Source of the DNA: an uncultured Nostocoides sp.
GTDB taxonomy: Bacteria; Actinomycetota; Actinomycetes; Actinomycetales; Dermatophilaceae
Length of the DNA: 5,938 nt
Direction: 5' to 3'
NCBI GenBank assembly: GCA_936931335.1
Contig: CAKZIH010000389.1
Coordinates: 1-5,938, forward strand
The position numbers were made by a program, and so were the translations under genes. Positions 5,646 through 5,938 of this stretch are shown here, piece by piece. The notes under the pieces are model-generated. The model was not told the origin of the DNA. It searched no databases and saw only the letters and a list, made by a program, of their open reading frames with translations. The stretch's first letter is position 1. Each line of letters starts with the position of its first letter.

Positions 5646-5938
5646 TCAGCGGGCGGTCGGCGCCGCGTCGAGGGTGGGATAGGTGCCGGCGGCGAGGCCG
5701 GCGAAGAGGGCGGCGCCCCGGCAGCCGGCTTCCGCAGTGGCGGCGAGCCGGTGGGGCCCGAGGAGTTCGGTCTTGGCGGCCATCAGGGCGCTGCTGTGGG
5801 TCCAGCCGCCGGCCACGACGAGGTCCCGGCGTGGCCCGGTGGCGGCGGTGAGGCGGTCCCCGAGGGCGGCGGCAGCGGCGGTGATCGCGCGGGGGGCGGC
5901 GCGCCCCACGTCCCCGGGGGGGGCGCCCGGGTTGATGG
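5646..5938 (-). CDS. FGGY-family carbohydrate kinase, C-terminal fragment (5' end beyond window)
   Basis: Only the last 96 residues are visible, and the frame is open to the right edge. GTG 5909 is an internal valine codon, not a start. The fragment matches the end of the FGGY kinase actin-like domain: a helix with DVGRAAPRAITAAAAALGDR (9-28), then strand and glycine loop DLVVAGGWTHSS (38-49). A short lysine-containing helix follows, and then EAGCRGAALFAGLAAGTY (69-86), equivalent to the usual EA..GAA..A segment. Members phosphorylate free sugars or polyols such as xylulose, glycerol, fuculose or tagatose, with ATP. The GGW-T-H-S loop replaces the common GGG-A-R-S, so it is unlike classical xylulokinase. 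It is the first visible gene of the leftward operon, 18 bases before the aldolase. The fragment is too short to name a substrate. An 8-G run at 5916-5923 makes the frame of the first nine residues slightly less certain. Confidence 0.85.
   Translation of the reverse strand, partial: INPGAPPGDVGRAAPRAITAAAAALGDRLTAATGPRRDLVVAGGWTHSSALMAAKTELLGPHRLAATAEAGCRGAALFAGLAAGTYPTLDAAPTAR

Noticed and set aside
5907..5909. GTG at 5909 as the start of a short 87-residue gene
   Set aside because: The frame continues open to the window edge, and the protein is only the C-terminal end of an FGGY kinase, so this is an internal valine codon.
1..5938. CRISPR arrays, tRNA/rRNA genes, insertion sequences, phage genes or defence modules
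   Set aside because: I saw no spaced direct repeats, cloverleaf sequence, transposase motif or terminal inverted repeat. The coding content is housekeeping and catabolic.

Overview
The window comes from a high-GC genome (roughly 70% G+C by eye, codon third positions almost all G or C), most likely an actinobacterium. The evidence is the actinobacterial type of ClpC on the left and the dense GC-rich sugar operon on the right, with GTG starts and 4-base gene overlaps. The lineage below phylum is not readable from this stretch.

Left third (1-1737, + strand): the C-terminal two thirds of ClpC, the HSP100 unfoldase that feeds ClpP. It enters from the left edge, already inside the first ATPase domain. 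It ends in a strong 20-bp hairpin (1753-1796), which is fully paired only when read in the clpC direction and so looks like the clpC terminator.

Middle (1797-2009): the convergent junction between clpC and a leftward operon. It holds a second, weaker hairpin and a 44-codon minus-strand ORF (1838-1972) for a very acidic small protein. That ORF has a start codon, a ribosome binding site and high-GC codon periodicity.

Right two thirds (2010-5938, - strand): one leftward operon for catabolism of a sugar or sugar alcohol. In transcription order it holds an FGGY-family carbohydrate kinase (its 5' part lies beyond the right edge), a class II ketose-bisphosphate aldolase of the GatY/KbaY type, a PfkB kinase of the FruK/LacC type, a zinc-dependent medium-chain alcohol/polyol dehydrogenase, and a DeoR-family repressor. 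The first two genes are 18 bases apart; the last three junctions are 4-base stop/start overlaps (ATGA, ATGA, GTGA). The inferred logic is that a polyol or its phosphate is oxidised to a ketose, the ketose is phosphorylated (two kinases are available), and the bisphosphate is cleaved to DHAP plus an aldehyde for glycolysis. The DeoR protein probably senses a phosphorylated intermediate. A galactitol/tagatose-like route fits best, but the substrate is not proven. The operon promoter, its operator and any transporter genes lie outside the window.

The observations most worth a second look are an over-represented GCATAC/GTATGC hexamer that forces otherwise rare codons, the unassigned two-kinase cassette, and the small acidic ORF.
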